This document shows, one piece after another, positions 16,454-25,466 of a DNA stretch of 25,466 bases. Positions within the stretch are counted from its first letter, which is position 1, and the number at the start of each line of letters is the position of its first letter. The position numbers and the translations under genes were made by a program. The DNA is taken from positions 45,896-71,361 of the forward strand of contig MU657334.1 of NCBI GenBank assembly GCA_026770575.1. The letters run 5' to 3'. Origin of the DNA: Pelagophyceae sp. CCMP2097 (taxonomy: Eukaryota; Sar; Pelagophyceae). Under the pieces are notes generated by a model. That model saw only the letters and a list, made by a program, of their open reading frames with translations, was not told where the DNA came from and did not search any database.

Positions 16454-17152
16454 GTGACGAGCCACAATGAAATGAGCACACCCCAGGTCACGAGATGTGG
16501 TGAGAGCGAGCGAGCGACTTCGGCCGAGTCGCTCTCGAAGGCCCGGCGCGAGCGAGCGACTTGCGGTAATACGTTTTTTGGGAAAACCCGGAGCGGAGCG
16601 AGCGAGCGACTTTTGATGTCGGAAAATACTGTGTAGGCACCTCGTGATGTACCCTCGATTCGGACTCTTCCGAGACAAATCGGGGGTGTTTCATCCGGCT
16701 CAAGATATTATAGGTCCTTGCTCAAGGTCAAATTCCGTCATTTCCGACGACATTTGGCGAGACACAGCACATCGATATCGTGCAAGAGACCGACCTCCCG
16801 ATGACACAGGCAATGCACATTTGAAGATCTTGCCGAAGAGATTCTACGGTGCTTTCCCTAACGGGAGGTACTAGCGTCCGAATTTCATCAAGATCCACCC
16901 GCCACGACGAACAGGACACGCGCCTCTGCACGCTCCGAAGCTACCAATCAAACGAGAGAGGTGGGAGCGAGCGACTTTGATGGACCAAAACCGATCGCTC
17001 TATACCAAGAGCGAGCGAGCGACGACAGAGACAAAATCGCTTAAGTGGCGCCTCTGCGAGCGAGCGAGCGAGCCACTGTCGCAGGAGGCCTCACGGAGCG
17101 ACCGAGCTGATCTCGTGACCTGGGGTGTGCTCATTTCATTGTGGCTCGTCAC
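16454..17152. mobile_element. Non-autonomous DNA transposon with perfect 43-bp terminal inverted repeats
   Basis: 16454-16496 is the exact reverse complement of 17110-17152 (43 of 43; outer end GTGACGAGCCACAATG). TCT occurs directly outside both ends, a possible 3-bp target duplication. The 699-bp element has no supported ORF. Subterminal regions carry many copies of GAGCGAGCGACTT (about 16504, 16550, 16602, 16967) and GCGAGCGAGCGAG (about 17004, 17054), like transposase-binding subterminal repeats. Identical TIRs suggest recent movement. The superfamily is undetermined. It lies 71 bp beyond the 3' end of psaL. Confidence 0.82.
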
Positions 17153-17223
17153 TCTTAGGCATAGGATTCCTAATATTATGCAAACTTGATATCTTAGTTC
17201 ACTCGCACCTTCCAGGTACCCCT

Positions 17224-18175
17224 TTAAAGGGGTACCTGAAACGTTGGCGTGTTGACCACCGGCAGCCAGGTGTTGGCGTGCACGATGAGGAAGGCAAACA
17301 CGGCCGAGCCCCAGCCGCCGACGAGGAAGCCGCCGTTGAACTCCTTGGTGAAGAGCGAAGGCTCCTCGTCCTCGTTGAGGTACGTGTACGCCGTGAGCGC
17401 CATGGTGAGCAGGAGCATAAAGGCCATGGTCGCCATGAGGCCGACGTAGTCTGCCACGGGCGAGCCGCGCATCGGGCCCAGCTTGAAAAACGGGCCGAAG
17501 AAGAGGTAGCCGTGGGCGAGGCCGATCTCGAGGCCGCGCGCCTTGGACGTGAGGCCCGGGCGGTACGCGGCGAGGTTGCCGAGGATCATCTTCGTCATCA
17601 TGGAAGACGAGATGGGCGACTCGATGAAGCCCGCAGACGAGTCGCCAAAGTACGGCGTCGTGAGCTGGAAGCCCGGGTTGGCGCTCGGGTACGTCAGCGT
17701 CGGCATGCCTGGGAGCGCGCGCCGTCGAGGGGGCGCGGCGAGCGCGCGCGCGACCGCCCGCGGGTCAGGCGAGTCGACATTACCGATGATCGACGTGTCG
17801 TTCGTGAGCTTCTGCGCCTCCTGGGCCTCCATCTGCAGGTACGCCATGAACGACGCGTCCATGGCCGCCGTCTTCTCACCGGCGCCTGAGAACCACGCGA
17901 TGACTCAGCGAGGCCTTCTTCGCCCGGGTGCGCGGCGCCAGCGGGGCGACGACTCACCGAGGTTGAAGTAGTCGGCCGCGCTGCGCTGCGTCATGGAGCG
18001 CACGGCCGGCGACGTCATGGGCGCGAACCTGCCGTCGAAAAGGCGTCAACGAGCCACGCAATGTTTTCGTCGTAAGGGCCTCCGCGAGGCGCGTTTCACG
18101 AGCTGCCCCCCCGACGCTGGTTCGTCACGCGAGCGTCGTCGCCGCGGCGCATGCGAGGATCAGAGTGCGAACCAT
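17224..18175 (-). CDS. psaL: Photosystem I reaction centre subunit XI, nuclear-encoded (four exons)
   Basis: Proposed join on the minus strand: 18175-18129, 18028-17958, 17885-17784, 17708-17224 (234 residues; three GT-AG introns of 100, 72 and 75 nt, phases consistent). The leader MVRTLILACAAATTLA is a signal peptide, and the splice creates A/FAPM, the heterokont cleavage motif, so the product should enter the plastid. The body matches PsaL: IESPISSS (family TPINSS), LGNLAAYRPGL, RGLEIGLAHGYLFFGPF, KLGPMRGS, a hydrophobic helix LMATMAFMLLLTMAL, then FNGGFLVGGWGSAVFAFLI. PsaL sits in the thylakoid membrane, binds chlorophyll and contacts neighbouring subunits; in cyanobacteria it mediates trimerisation. 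The 30-60 residues between leader and body (SAADYFNLG, ASFMAYLQMEAQEAQKL) are not part of cyanobacterial PsaL. It is divergent from the CK2 beta gene. Confidence 0.93.
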
Positions 18176-18758
18176 CTGTGTGGGGCCAAGAATAAACTGA
18201 CAGAGCCGCGACTGACGCGTCGTTTGAGAATCCACGAGACCGTGTCAAAGCCTCTCAAATGCCGAGCGTCTCGGGGAGGCGCGCCGTCCTCATTCTCGTT
18301 TCAGGCCGCGCAGAGTGAGGCTCGCACAGTCCGAGGGTCGCCTTGAGACTGGCGCTCCACCCCCTCTGCCCCCCCGAAACAAGGGCGACGTTCTCGAAAC
18401 CAGCGAGACCGGGGGCGCGCCGTCCCGGACTCCCCGACGCGCCCCCGCGCGGGCGCGCGCTCTCGGAGGGTCCGAACGGCGGTGCGCACCTTTCTGAAGG
18501 TCTTGAAGATAGATCTACGTTACGTTGCCTTTAAAGGACGCGCAACGGACGGCGGAGCACGCGCAAGGTTGAGGCGAGCGCGGCATCTTGGGGCGCGGCG
18601 GGCGGCGGCTCCGCGCGGCAGTCGGACACCCTCGAATCGAACCGTGCGAAGCGGGGGCCCGCGGCGCGGCGGCCTTTGATTCGGCCTCGAGTTGCTTTTC
18701 AGAGCTGTTCTGCATCGTAGCCTCGCGCTCGTTCGAAGCTCTGCTGCTCGGCCCTGCC
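18176..18758. promoter_or_regulatory. Divergent 5' region of psaL and the CK2 beta gene
   Basis: 583 bp between opposed start codons. Long frames on both strands here are Arg-rich shadows. No TATA box or repeat stands out, apart from AT-richer patches around 18190 and 18510-18535. Both promoters are inferred to be here. Confidence 0.35.
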
Positions 18759-20210
18759 ATGTCGGTCTCGGACGAGGAGTCGAGCTCGTGGATCGTGCAC
18801 CTCCTCTCCAAGCCGCAGAGCCAGTGCGTTTTCGCGCGGCGTTTCGGACTGGGGTGCGAGCGGCGAGGCCTGCGGAACGGCCCGCTACCTGCTGAGGCGG
18901 TCCGCCGGGGCAGCGCGCGTGCCGGCCGTACGGATGGCCGGCGACGGGTTCGTCCCCGCGGCGTCGCCCGGTGGCGTCGCGCGGTTGTGCGCGTCTCGGA
19001 TGCGATGGGCGTGGACTCTTTTGACGACGGTGCCGAACGTGCAGGTTCCTCTGCGCCGTCGAGCGGGGGTACATCGAAGATGGCTTCAACCTCTACGGCC
19101 TCAAGGTGCGCCCCGCCTTGGCGTAAGCCGCGCGCGAGGCGCATCACGCGAGATTTATCGGCGGTTGCGAAACCTGCGTCGCTCGACGGCGACGGCGCAG
19201 GCGACGGTCGCAAACTATACGGCCAGCCTCGACACGATCTTGGTGGGTGGGCGACGGCGGTCGTCCTTGAATGTCGCTGGCGGGCGGCCCCCGAGAGGCG
19301 GGTTGACGCGTCTTTGCCGCAGGACCGCGGGTCGTAGGACCGCGGGTCTTCTTCCGACGGGTCCGACGCCGGCGCGCCGAGCAAGGCTAATTATGGCGCG
19401 CTCGAGCTCTACGGTTTGGTGCACGCGCGGTACATCGTCACCGCGCACGGCCTAGAGAGCATGCACCAGAAATACTTGCGCCAGGACTTTGGCCGATGCC
19501 CGAGATACTACTGCCAGAACCACCCGGTACGTAATGCCGGGAAACGATCAAGGGGAAAGGAGCCGCCGCGGAGGAGCCTCCAAGGAGATTCGCCGCGGAG
19601 CCTTACAAACGTAGGTACTGCGCGTTTGCCGCGTCGCTTAAAAACTGCCTTGATGCGACCCTCGAACGCGACTTGTTCGCGCCAGGCCGATGGGTCTGCA
19701 CGACGCGGTGGGCGTCGACGTCGTCCAGACGTTTTGCCCGCGGTGCGGCGAAGTGTACCGGTGCGGTGGCGGCCGCGGCCGCGGCGGGCCCGACGGCGCC
19801 TTCTTCGGCACGACGTTTGCCCAACTATTCCTCATGACGTACGGCTTCCCGCGGCCCCGGCCCGCCGACGAGGTCGGGCGCCCCCCGCCGCGCGGCCGCG
19901 CCTCATGACTGCGGAGTAGGTATTCGTCCCGCGCGTATTCGGCTTCCGAGTCCACGCCACGGCGCCGGACCACGTCCCAGAGGCGCCGGGCCGACGGCAG
20001 GCGCCACCGCCCGCGCCGGCGGCCCCACCCCGCCCGCTGGCGGCGACCACCAAGCGCCGCCGGGAGGACGACGTGGGCGACGACGACGACGTCATCATCG
20101 TCGGCACGTCGCCGGCGCCCGGTGGCCGCCCGCCGGGCCACCCGCCGCCGATGCCGGGCCGCGCGGCGCCACAGCCCTGCGCCGCGCCGCACGTCAACGG
20201 CAAGGACTGA
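18759..20210 (+). CDS. Casein kinase 2 regulatory (beta) subunit (six exons)
   Basis: Proposed join: 18759-18823, 19045-19105, 19201-19242, 19338-19526, 19687-19872, 19920-20210 (about 277 residues). It starts MSVSDEESSSWIVHLLS; the family starts similarly with an acidic, phosphorylatable N-terminus. Next come FLCAVERGYIEDGFNLYGL, VANYTASLDTIL, LYGLVHARYIVT, QDFGRCPRYYCQNHP and TFCPRCGEVY, giving the four zinc-finger cysteines that dimerise CK2 beta, then DGAFFGTTF and FVPRVFGFRVH. CK2 beta assembles two catalytic alpha subunits into the holoenzyme in nucleus and cytosol. The C-terminus carries about 75 extra residues, Pro/Ala-rich with an acidic KRRREDDVGDDDDVIIVG. One problem: exon 4 ends in phase 0, but the only AG before exon 5 is at 19684-19685, which leaves one extra G; so that junction is non-canonical or the sequence has a one-base error. 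Confidence 0.92.
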
Positions 20211-20523
20211 CGCCTCGGAATAAGTTGGGCTGCCTCGCACTTGGGGCCCCAGTCTGAATCAAATCCCTCTTATTCAAACTCTCGCGTCCTCTTTCGTCTC
20301 CTCCGAAAATTTAACGCATTGCTTGCTTAAGATCCACCCTGCATTGGATTGATGGAAAAGGTTTCCAGAGAATCATCTGATAGCCACTGGCTTGATTAGA
20401 TATATTAGGCGAGTTAGAATGGGACGGACATTCCGGAAAGGATCGGTCCGTTGGCTAAATGTCCGTGAGGATCCACGCTCCCCCGTTTAAGTGAAACGGA
20501 GAAAATGGAATGAAGTAGCAGCA
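20211..20523. other. AT-richer intergenic region, no gene seen
   Basis: Between the CK2 beta stop and the tandem repeat. Composition drops sharply in GC after 20250. No coding frame, RNA gene or inverted repeat is evident. The right part may be the remnant 3' flank of the copia fragment. Confidence 0.4.
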
Positions 20524-20707
20524 GTGCACTTCTGAGAGAACGAGTTGGAGTGCAAAAGTGCACTTCTGAGAGAACGAGTTGGAGTGCAAAAGTGCACTTC
20601 TGAGAGAACGAGTTGGAGTGCAAACGTGCACTTCTGAGAGAACGAGTTGGAGTGCAAAAGTGCACTTCTGAGAGAACGAGTTGGAGTGCAAAAATACACT
20701 TCTGAGT
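20524..20707. repeat. 34-bp tandem repeat, five copies plus a partial one
   Basis: Unit starts at 20524, 20558, 20592, 20626 and 20660, with a truncated, diverged sixth at 20694. The unit begins GTGCACTTCTGAGAGAACGA and ends GAGTGCAAAA. Copies differ only at one or two junction bases (CAAAC instead of CAAAA in the third). There are no spacers, so it is a plain minisatellite. 34 is not a multiple of three, so the open minus-strand frames through it are incidental. It abuts the truncated 3' end of a copia fragment. Confidence 0.95.
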
Positions 20708-20713
20708 TTGCAC

Positions 20714-22858
20714 TTATAAGTGCCCGATAAGTTTGGCGACGTTGCGGAAAAAGTGATCGGTTGCTTCCGCTGAAAAGTAAATGTCAGCGACGTTGTCAGA
20801 GTGGTTAGCCCAGCGGTAAACCTCCTGCTCCTCTGCGGAGCATAATGCTAGGTCGCTTGCCACTATAGTCGAACCATCGACCGAGGCACGGACCTTTTTC
20901 CGGCCATCTCGGCGCGCCTTAAAAGTGACGACCATGCGATGAATCTTTGCCAAGGGACCCACGTCGCATCGTCGGACGACCTCGAGCGCGCCGTACGTCT
21001 TCAGCAGAGCGGTGTACTCCTTATCGCACGCCTGAAACCAAGCGTCGCCGTCCGGTCCCGACAGCGCCTCCTTTAGGTCCTTGGGATCACTAGAGTCTGC
21101 AGGCACGACCAAAGCACTTGGCATCGTCTCGGCGTCGAGGTGCGCCTCTTCCGGAAGCACTGCCAACGTCATACAAACGACAGATCGAGCAGGAGAGCGC
21201 CAAGCTTTCGTGGATATCACAGCTGTGTCCTTAACGCCTTGCGCAGAGAACGAGCCCATAATGCCGCGGGCCTCGTCGAGAAGAGGGATCGGCGTAGAAT
21301 CTGCCACGAAGAGGCCGCTTTGGAAGTGCACCTCGATTTCTGTTCTCGACACGTCTCGTAGCGCTGTCTCGATGGTGATTTTATCGACGTGCTCCCCTGG
21401 AGCGGCTATAAAACACACCGAGGACGACGTCCTCACAAGACGAAGGTCGCTCTGGATCTTGCCCTTTCCCGGAAGTGGTACGACGTACACAGCGCCCGGG
21501 CCAGCCGGCGTACAGACGCCGAGATAAATGCCGAGGTGGGCGCGATTGAACATCTTGTTTTCCATAGCACGGTACGCAATAATGCTGCCGTATGGTGCAA
21601 ACGCGCTACAGTCCTGTTCCCCCTGCCCCATTGCACGTAGGTATCCATCCACCCGTCGAATTTACCTGCGCCGTTGCATAAAGGTAGGAATAACCCCAGA
21701 AAGATGCACTGAGAGTGCCATCTACGAGTGTGTTGTTGGCCCGCATGAGATCAGCTATGCGTAAGTGCCCAGACTCTCCCGCCATGTGCTTCTCGGGCGA
21801 GAGAAATTCGGATGCGAGACCGACGCGTGCCGCAGCCTCTGCAAACTTGCTTCCAATAAGGTCCGGAGCCATGTCCGTACGAATCGTGCTAACGAAAAAA
21901 ACATCATGCGCGCGTGCGCCGCAAACGCCGCGACTTCGTAGGCCGCATCCGCTTTTGACGCAAGAAGTACCGAGTAAATCGCGGGCGGATTACGAAAAAC
22001 AAAGTCACCGGCATACCTTGCGTTTCCCATGGTTGTGCACGCAAACGGCCCCTGAAGATCAAACTCGACGACCGTGCCCGGCGGACGGTTCTTCGTCGTA
22101 TGCGAGGACGTAAAAGTCGGCTTGTACTTCATTCGGCCGAGTGTGCAGCACTGCCACGGTCCGTCTTCGACGTCATGTTCCACTGCCGGTAAGCCGAGCC
22201 GCAATATGCAGTTATCGACTCGTTGATCCGGTGCGTGTCCGAATATAAGGTGCGATCGGCGCTCGTTCAGTTTTAACCCTGTCATCAGAAGCGGGGCACC
22301 GGCCTGTGCAAATGGCATAACCGACCGCATTCGGACGGCGCTGTTAGCAGACGCCGCGTCCCCTGACACCGCCCCCGGCACCGTAATCGGCGTAAAGGAG
22401 CCCAGCACATTTAAAATGACAAGCGAAATAGTCGCAGCTGCCGACAACTTGAAAACAAGTGGCAATCGCGATATGGGTTGAGTGAGTGTCGCCCGGTCCA
22501 GATTCAAATCGATTGCCGTTGTTAAAACCGGCTGCGATCTCCGACGCTGAACCTTTAGCACATACGCCCGTCCGACGCGAAGTAAAGGTACGCATTTTCC
22601 ATCCGGCATACGCAGGTGTGCATCCGAACCGGAGTGAAAAGATACACCCTGTTCCTCGAGCTGTGCCACTGCCAGCAGTTTGTGCCGAATGTTTGACACG
22701 ATACAGGAAGTTATGTCGATGTCAATCACTCCGTTTAATGTATCTACTGAAGCAAATTCCGTGCGAATTTCTAAAACCGTGTGAGAAGTGTCGTCAGCTA
22801 CGGCAAACTTTGCCGGAAAATACGCTTTGCGGTCGTGGTACTGTATCGATTCGCCCAT
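20714..22858 (-). pseudogene. Ty1/copia polyprotein fragment B (GAG-pre-integrase, integrase, start of RT), frameshifted
   Basis: Three frames in series. 22858-about 21900: HKLLAVAQLEEQGVSF and HLIFGHAPDQRV (protease end and GAG-pre-integrase region), then integrase start PGTVVEFDLQGPF. About 21900-21650 in another frame: IRTDMAPDLIGSKF, VGLASEFLSPE, AGESGHLRIADLM and SFWGYSYLYA, the rest of the integrase core with D, D and E positions still visible. 21652-20714, back in the first frame: NKMFNRAHLGIYLGVC, then EALSGPDGDAWFQACDKEY and KARRDGRKKVRASVDG, the start of reverse transcriptase, after which resemblance stops. The first frame change lies at a seven-A run (plus strand, about 21895-21901). 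Gag and most of RT/RNase H are absent. It is a non-autonomous, decayed copy. Confidence 0.8.
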
Positions 22859-23126
22859 TTTACTAGACGCTGGCCGAAAGTGAAAGTCTGCAGCAGAGTC
22901 AGTAGATTAGGAGAGGAGAAGGAGAGTAGTTTAGTATTCTGTATTCTGCTTCTGTGGAGTTTTGGGATATGTGGTATTCAAGTTGATGTTTCGGGTTTCG
23001 GGTTTCGGAGTTCGGGTCGATAGGAAATCGCCAGTCGGGTGTCCTGATAGGAAATCCACTGTGCTCCCCCGCAACGCAGCGAAGATATCGCAGCGAAGTT
23101 GGATGAAGAAGAGCGCCGTTTGCGTC
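22859..23126. other. Spacer between the two copia fragments
   Basis: Holds the purine run GGAGAGGAGAAGGAGAG (about 22909), TTTCGGG repeated about three times (22988-23010) and a duplicated GATAGGAAATC (about 23019 and 23046). TTGCGGGGGAGCACAG on the minus strand (about 23075-23060) could be the polypurine tract after the upstream polyprotein. No long terminal repeat pair can be matched within the window, so LTR limits are not called. Confidence 0.35.
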
Positions 23127-25466
23127 CTAGACATTGCCCGTGGCAAAGTCGTCGAAGCGCTGGAACGATGCGACGTCCATCTTGGTCGTGTAATCGGCGA
23201 TCATGTCCGCGGATTTCTTGTAGACTATGTCAATGTCGCCGTCGTCGAGCGACTTCAGCACAAAGCCAAAGTTGAGTCGCAAATGGCGCGTGCGCGCCGT
23301 GAGGTCGCGGCGGCGAAGTTGCATAATGACCGCCTTGTTGTCCTCGAAAATGACCGTCGGTGGAAGCGAAATACCGAGAGCAAACGAAAGGAGGCGCCGC
23401 GTGCAGAGAACGGCGCGCACGCACAGCATTAGCGCATAAACCTCTGCCTCGGCGGTTGACAGCGCGATCGGAACCTGGCGCACCGACGCCGACACGAGCG
23501 TCGCGCCACAAAGCATAACCACAAAGCCTGAGCGCGACTTTCCGTTCCCTTTTGCGTCAGTCGCGATTTCGTGCGCAAAGCTTGCGCCCTTGTACGCAGC
23601 GAGCTCAAGGCCGCGAGCGCCGTCGAACAAGAGGCCGCGGTCGAGCGTGCCTTTGATGTAGCGCAATCCACGCGCGAGAGCCCGATAGTGCCCCGCCGTC
23701 GGCGCAGACGGGCACGACAGTGAGGGCCTCGCCACAGTCGTGAGTACGCCGTAAATGTACTGAAGGCCCGGACGCGTGCGCGTGAGGAAGCCGACGCCAC
23801 CGAGTGCGGCTGCAAAGTCGAGTTCCACCGTCGACGCTAACCCATGTGCTGCTTCGAGCGCACCGAGTGCTGTAAATCCTTGCACGAGCGGCGTCGACCC
23901 CGGGCGAGCGTCCGCATAACCGAACTGCGCGACGAGCTTTGCAGCGTACAATGACTGGTTCACGTGGATGCGTCCGTCGTCGAAACGTTTGTATTCAAAG
24001 CCGACGAAGTCGAACGACTTGCCGTCGGTACGCTTCGACGGGAAGCGCGCGGCAATCCGCGCATCAAGATACTCAACGAGCTCTGGATCGCCCGTGGTCA
24101 AACCGTCGTCGACGTGAGCGACGTGCAAAGCAACGAGCGGCCCGCGACGTAAAACGAACAGCATCGGATCGATAGGCGAGCGCGAACAGCCGACTTCGTC
24201 GCACAAAAAAAGTGCTGTATAATACGCACCACATCGCGCCGCGTCCTCGTCACCGTACATATTTTTGACGACCAAACCGAGGTACGCGCTTGGGTCAAAA
24301 GGCATCTCGCCGTCGTGCTTATAGCGTAGATACGCGGAAAAGCCGGGCGGTAGACGCACGTAGTATCGCTTGTGCGCATCGCTCTGAAGAACCGCCTTTG
24401 TGACGTCGCGAGTGATTGGGCACCAGGAAAAGAACGCCGATAGCGCAAACAGCAATAACACGCTCTCGGATAGAGCGCACGGTGAGAACGTCGTCGTCTC
24501 ACGCACGTGCGCTGGCGTCTCGCCGCGCAGGCTGCCGTCGTTTACCCAGCGGCATTTAAGATTCCCACCGCGCTTCACGTCGCACAGCATGTCCGAACGC
24601 CGCACGAGAGAGCCCTCTGGCACGTCTTCGCGGCGAACGAGCTTGATCGCTGCGCGGCCGTCGTCGAATACCGATGCGAGGTCGAGGCGCTCGGCGTCAA
24701 TAGCCTGCATCCACGTGCTGAGCAAACCGTTGCGGACCACGGCGAGCAAATTTGCAGGCCCTTTTCCGACGATGGCGGTACCCTCGAGAATTGGCGGCGC
24801 GTCGTGCAGCGACGCGACGAGCATGTTGGCATCGTCCGTCGGGTCAAATCGTCCAGTCGCATCTGTCATGTATTCGCCGACGACGGCACCGACCGTGCAT
24901 GCCAACGCAAAACAGCCGAGAAAAGGCATGAGCCGCGTCGGTTCGATCTCTTGAAAGTCACCCGCAAAGACCGAAGGCGCCATGAGAGCCCCGACCCACG
25001 CACGCGCCGAAGATAAAGTGCCTGGATCGAATCGGCGCGTCGGTTGCCTCGAGCGCCCGATCGGCACCGGCTCCACGACAGTCTCCGCGGCGGGCTCCGG
25101 GGCAGATTCCGACTCCAGCGGCAACGATAGCACCGTCGGCGTCGACGGATTCGACATTTCCGAAGGCAACGTCCCGTCGAAGTCCAGCTCGCCGTGCTGC
25201 GGCGTGCTCCCCCGCTTTGAAGCGAAGATTCCGTCCTCACTAGAAACGAAGAAAGAGGCAGGCGGGTCGTCCTACACCGCCGCGATCAAGAGCGTCGCAG
25301 CATCGAAAGTGCAGTGCGGAGGCGCGACGACCTTGAAAGACCTGGAGCGCCGGACGTGACGGCCAACGAGCACGCGAATCGCGCCGACGCCGCAGTCGTG
25401 CGCGGGCGACAGGTACCTTCCGGCGATGCCGCGTGGGACCATGCGGCCGCTCTCGCGGTGCGAGTT
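23127..25466 (-). pseudogene. Ty1/copia polyprotein fragment A (integrase C-terminus, reverse transcriptase, RNase H), runs off the window edge
   Basis: The minus-strand frame is open from the right edge, with one internal TAG at 25274-25272; family-like sequence lies on both sides (MVPRGIAGRYLS and RRSRSFKVV before it, FFVSSEDGIFASKRG after it). Then a linker, and the reverse transcriptase: NLKCRWVNDGS, TRDVTKAVLQS with the first catalytic Asp, YYVRLPPGF, VAHVDDGL (active-site box, His where Tyr is usual) and FDFVGFEYKRF. RNase H follows: EIATDAKGNGKSRSGFVVML, ALSTAEAEVYAL, FEDNKAVI, and RTRHLRLNFGFV with YKKSADMIADYTTK, the usual end. These enzymes copy the element RNA into DNA. Apart from the stop the 680-codon part is intact, so decay is recent. 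Gag, protease and the integrase core would lie beyond the edge. Confidence 0.88.

Noticed and set aside
20524..20707. CRISPR-like array
   Set aside because: Units are contiguous without spacers and the host is eukaryotic.
22988..23010. Telomere-like TTTCGGG repeat
   Set aside because: Only about three copies, not the plant/algal TTTAGGG unit, and inside a transposon-rich interval.

Overview
The window looks like nuclear DNA of a photosynthetic stramenopile with a secondary red plastid, most likely a pelagophyte of the Aureococcus type. The genes are GC-rich and cut by many very short introns (mostly 45-150 nt). Two plastid proteins start with the heterokont bipartite targeting signal (signal peptide, then cleavage before Phe: ...VAA/FVAP and ...TLA/FAPM). 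A cytosolic ribosomal protein, a casein kinase 2 beta subunit and Ty1/copia retrotransposons confirm a eukaryote. The species is inference. All exon joins were worked out by hand from splice signals, reading phase and protein-family resemblance.

Layout, left half. 1-700: low-complexity non-coding DNA. 701-4120 (-): a long single-exon protein with Pro/Ala-rich repeats and a C-terminal histone-deacetylase-like fold that has lost its catalytic residues. 4577-4957 (-): a doubtful small ORF. 5150-6267 (-): a four-exon PDZ-domain protein with an Arg/Lys/Asp-rich tail. 6476-8289 (+): an eight-exon secretory-pathway fucosyltransferase-like glycosyltransferase. 8555-10181 (-): a seven-exon STK16/NAK-family protein kinase. 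10350-11357 (+): a cupin-DUF952 fusion. 11616-12728 (-): a fucoxanthin-chlorophyll a/c light-harvesting protein. 13193-13739 (+): ribosomal protein uL29 (RPL35).

Middle. 13740-17223 holds no gene. It is a repeat island with a 452-bp assembly gap (14776-15227), two MITE-like elements with terminal inverted repeats (14054-14535 and 16454-17152), strong hairpins, a TCTG microsatellite, tRNA-like SINE remnants and a dispersed repeat in several copies.

Right half. 17224-18175 (-): nuclear-encoded photosystem I subunit PsaL with a plastid-targeting leader. 18759-20210 (+): casein kinase 2 regulatory (beta) subunit. 20524-20707: a 34-bp tandem repeat. 20714-22858 and 23127-25466 (both -): two decayed Ty1/copia polyprotein fragments, out of canonical domain order.

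Genes alternate in strand: four divergent pairs (PDZ/glycosyltransferase, kinase/cupin, LHC/RPL35, PsaL/CK2beta) share short 5' intergenic regions of 168-583 bp, and neighbouring pairs converge about 260 bp apart. The genes do not form one pathway, although LHC and PsaL both serve photosynthesis. The most notable points are the catalytically dead HDAC-like protein, the cupin-DUF952 fusion, nuclear psaL, a GC-AG intron in the LHC gene flanked by a short direct repeat (introner-like), and the 43-bp perfect-TIR element.
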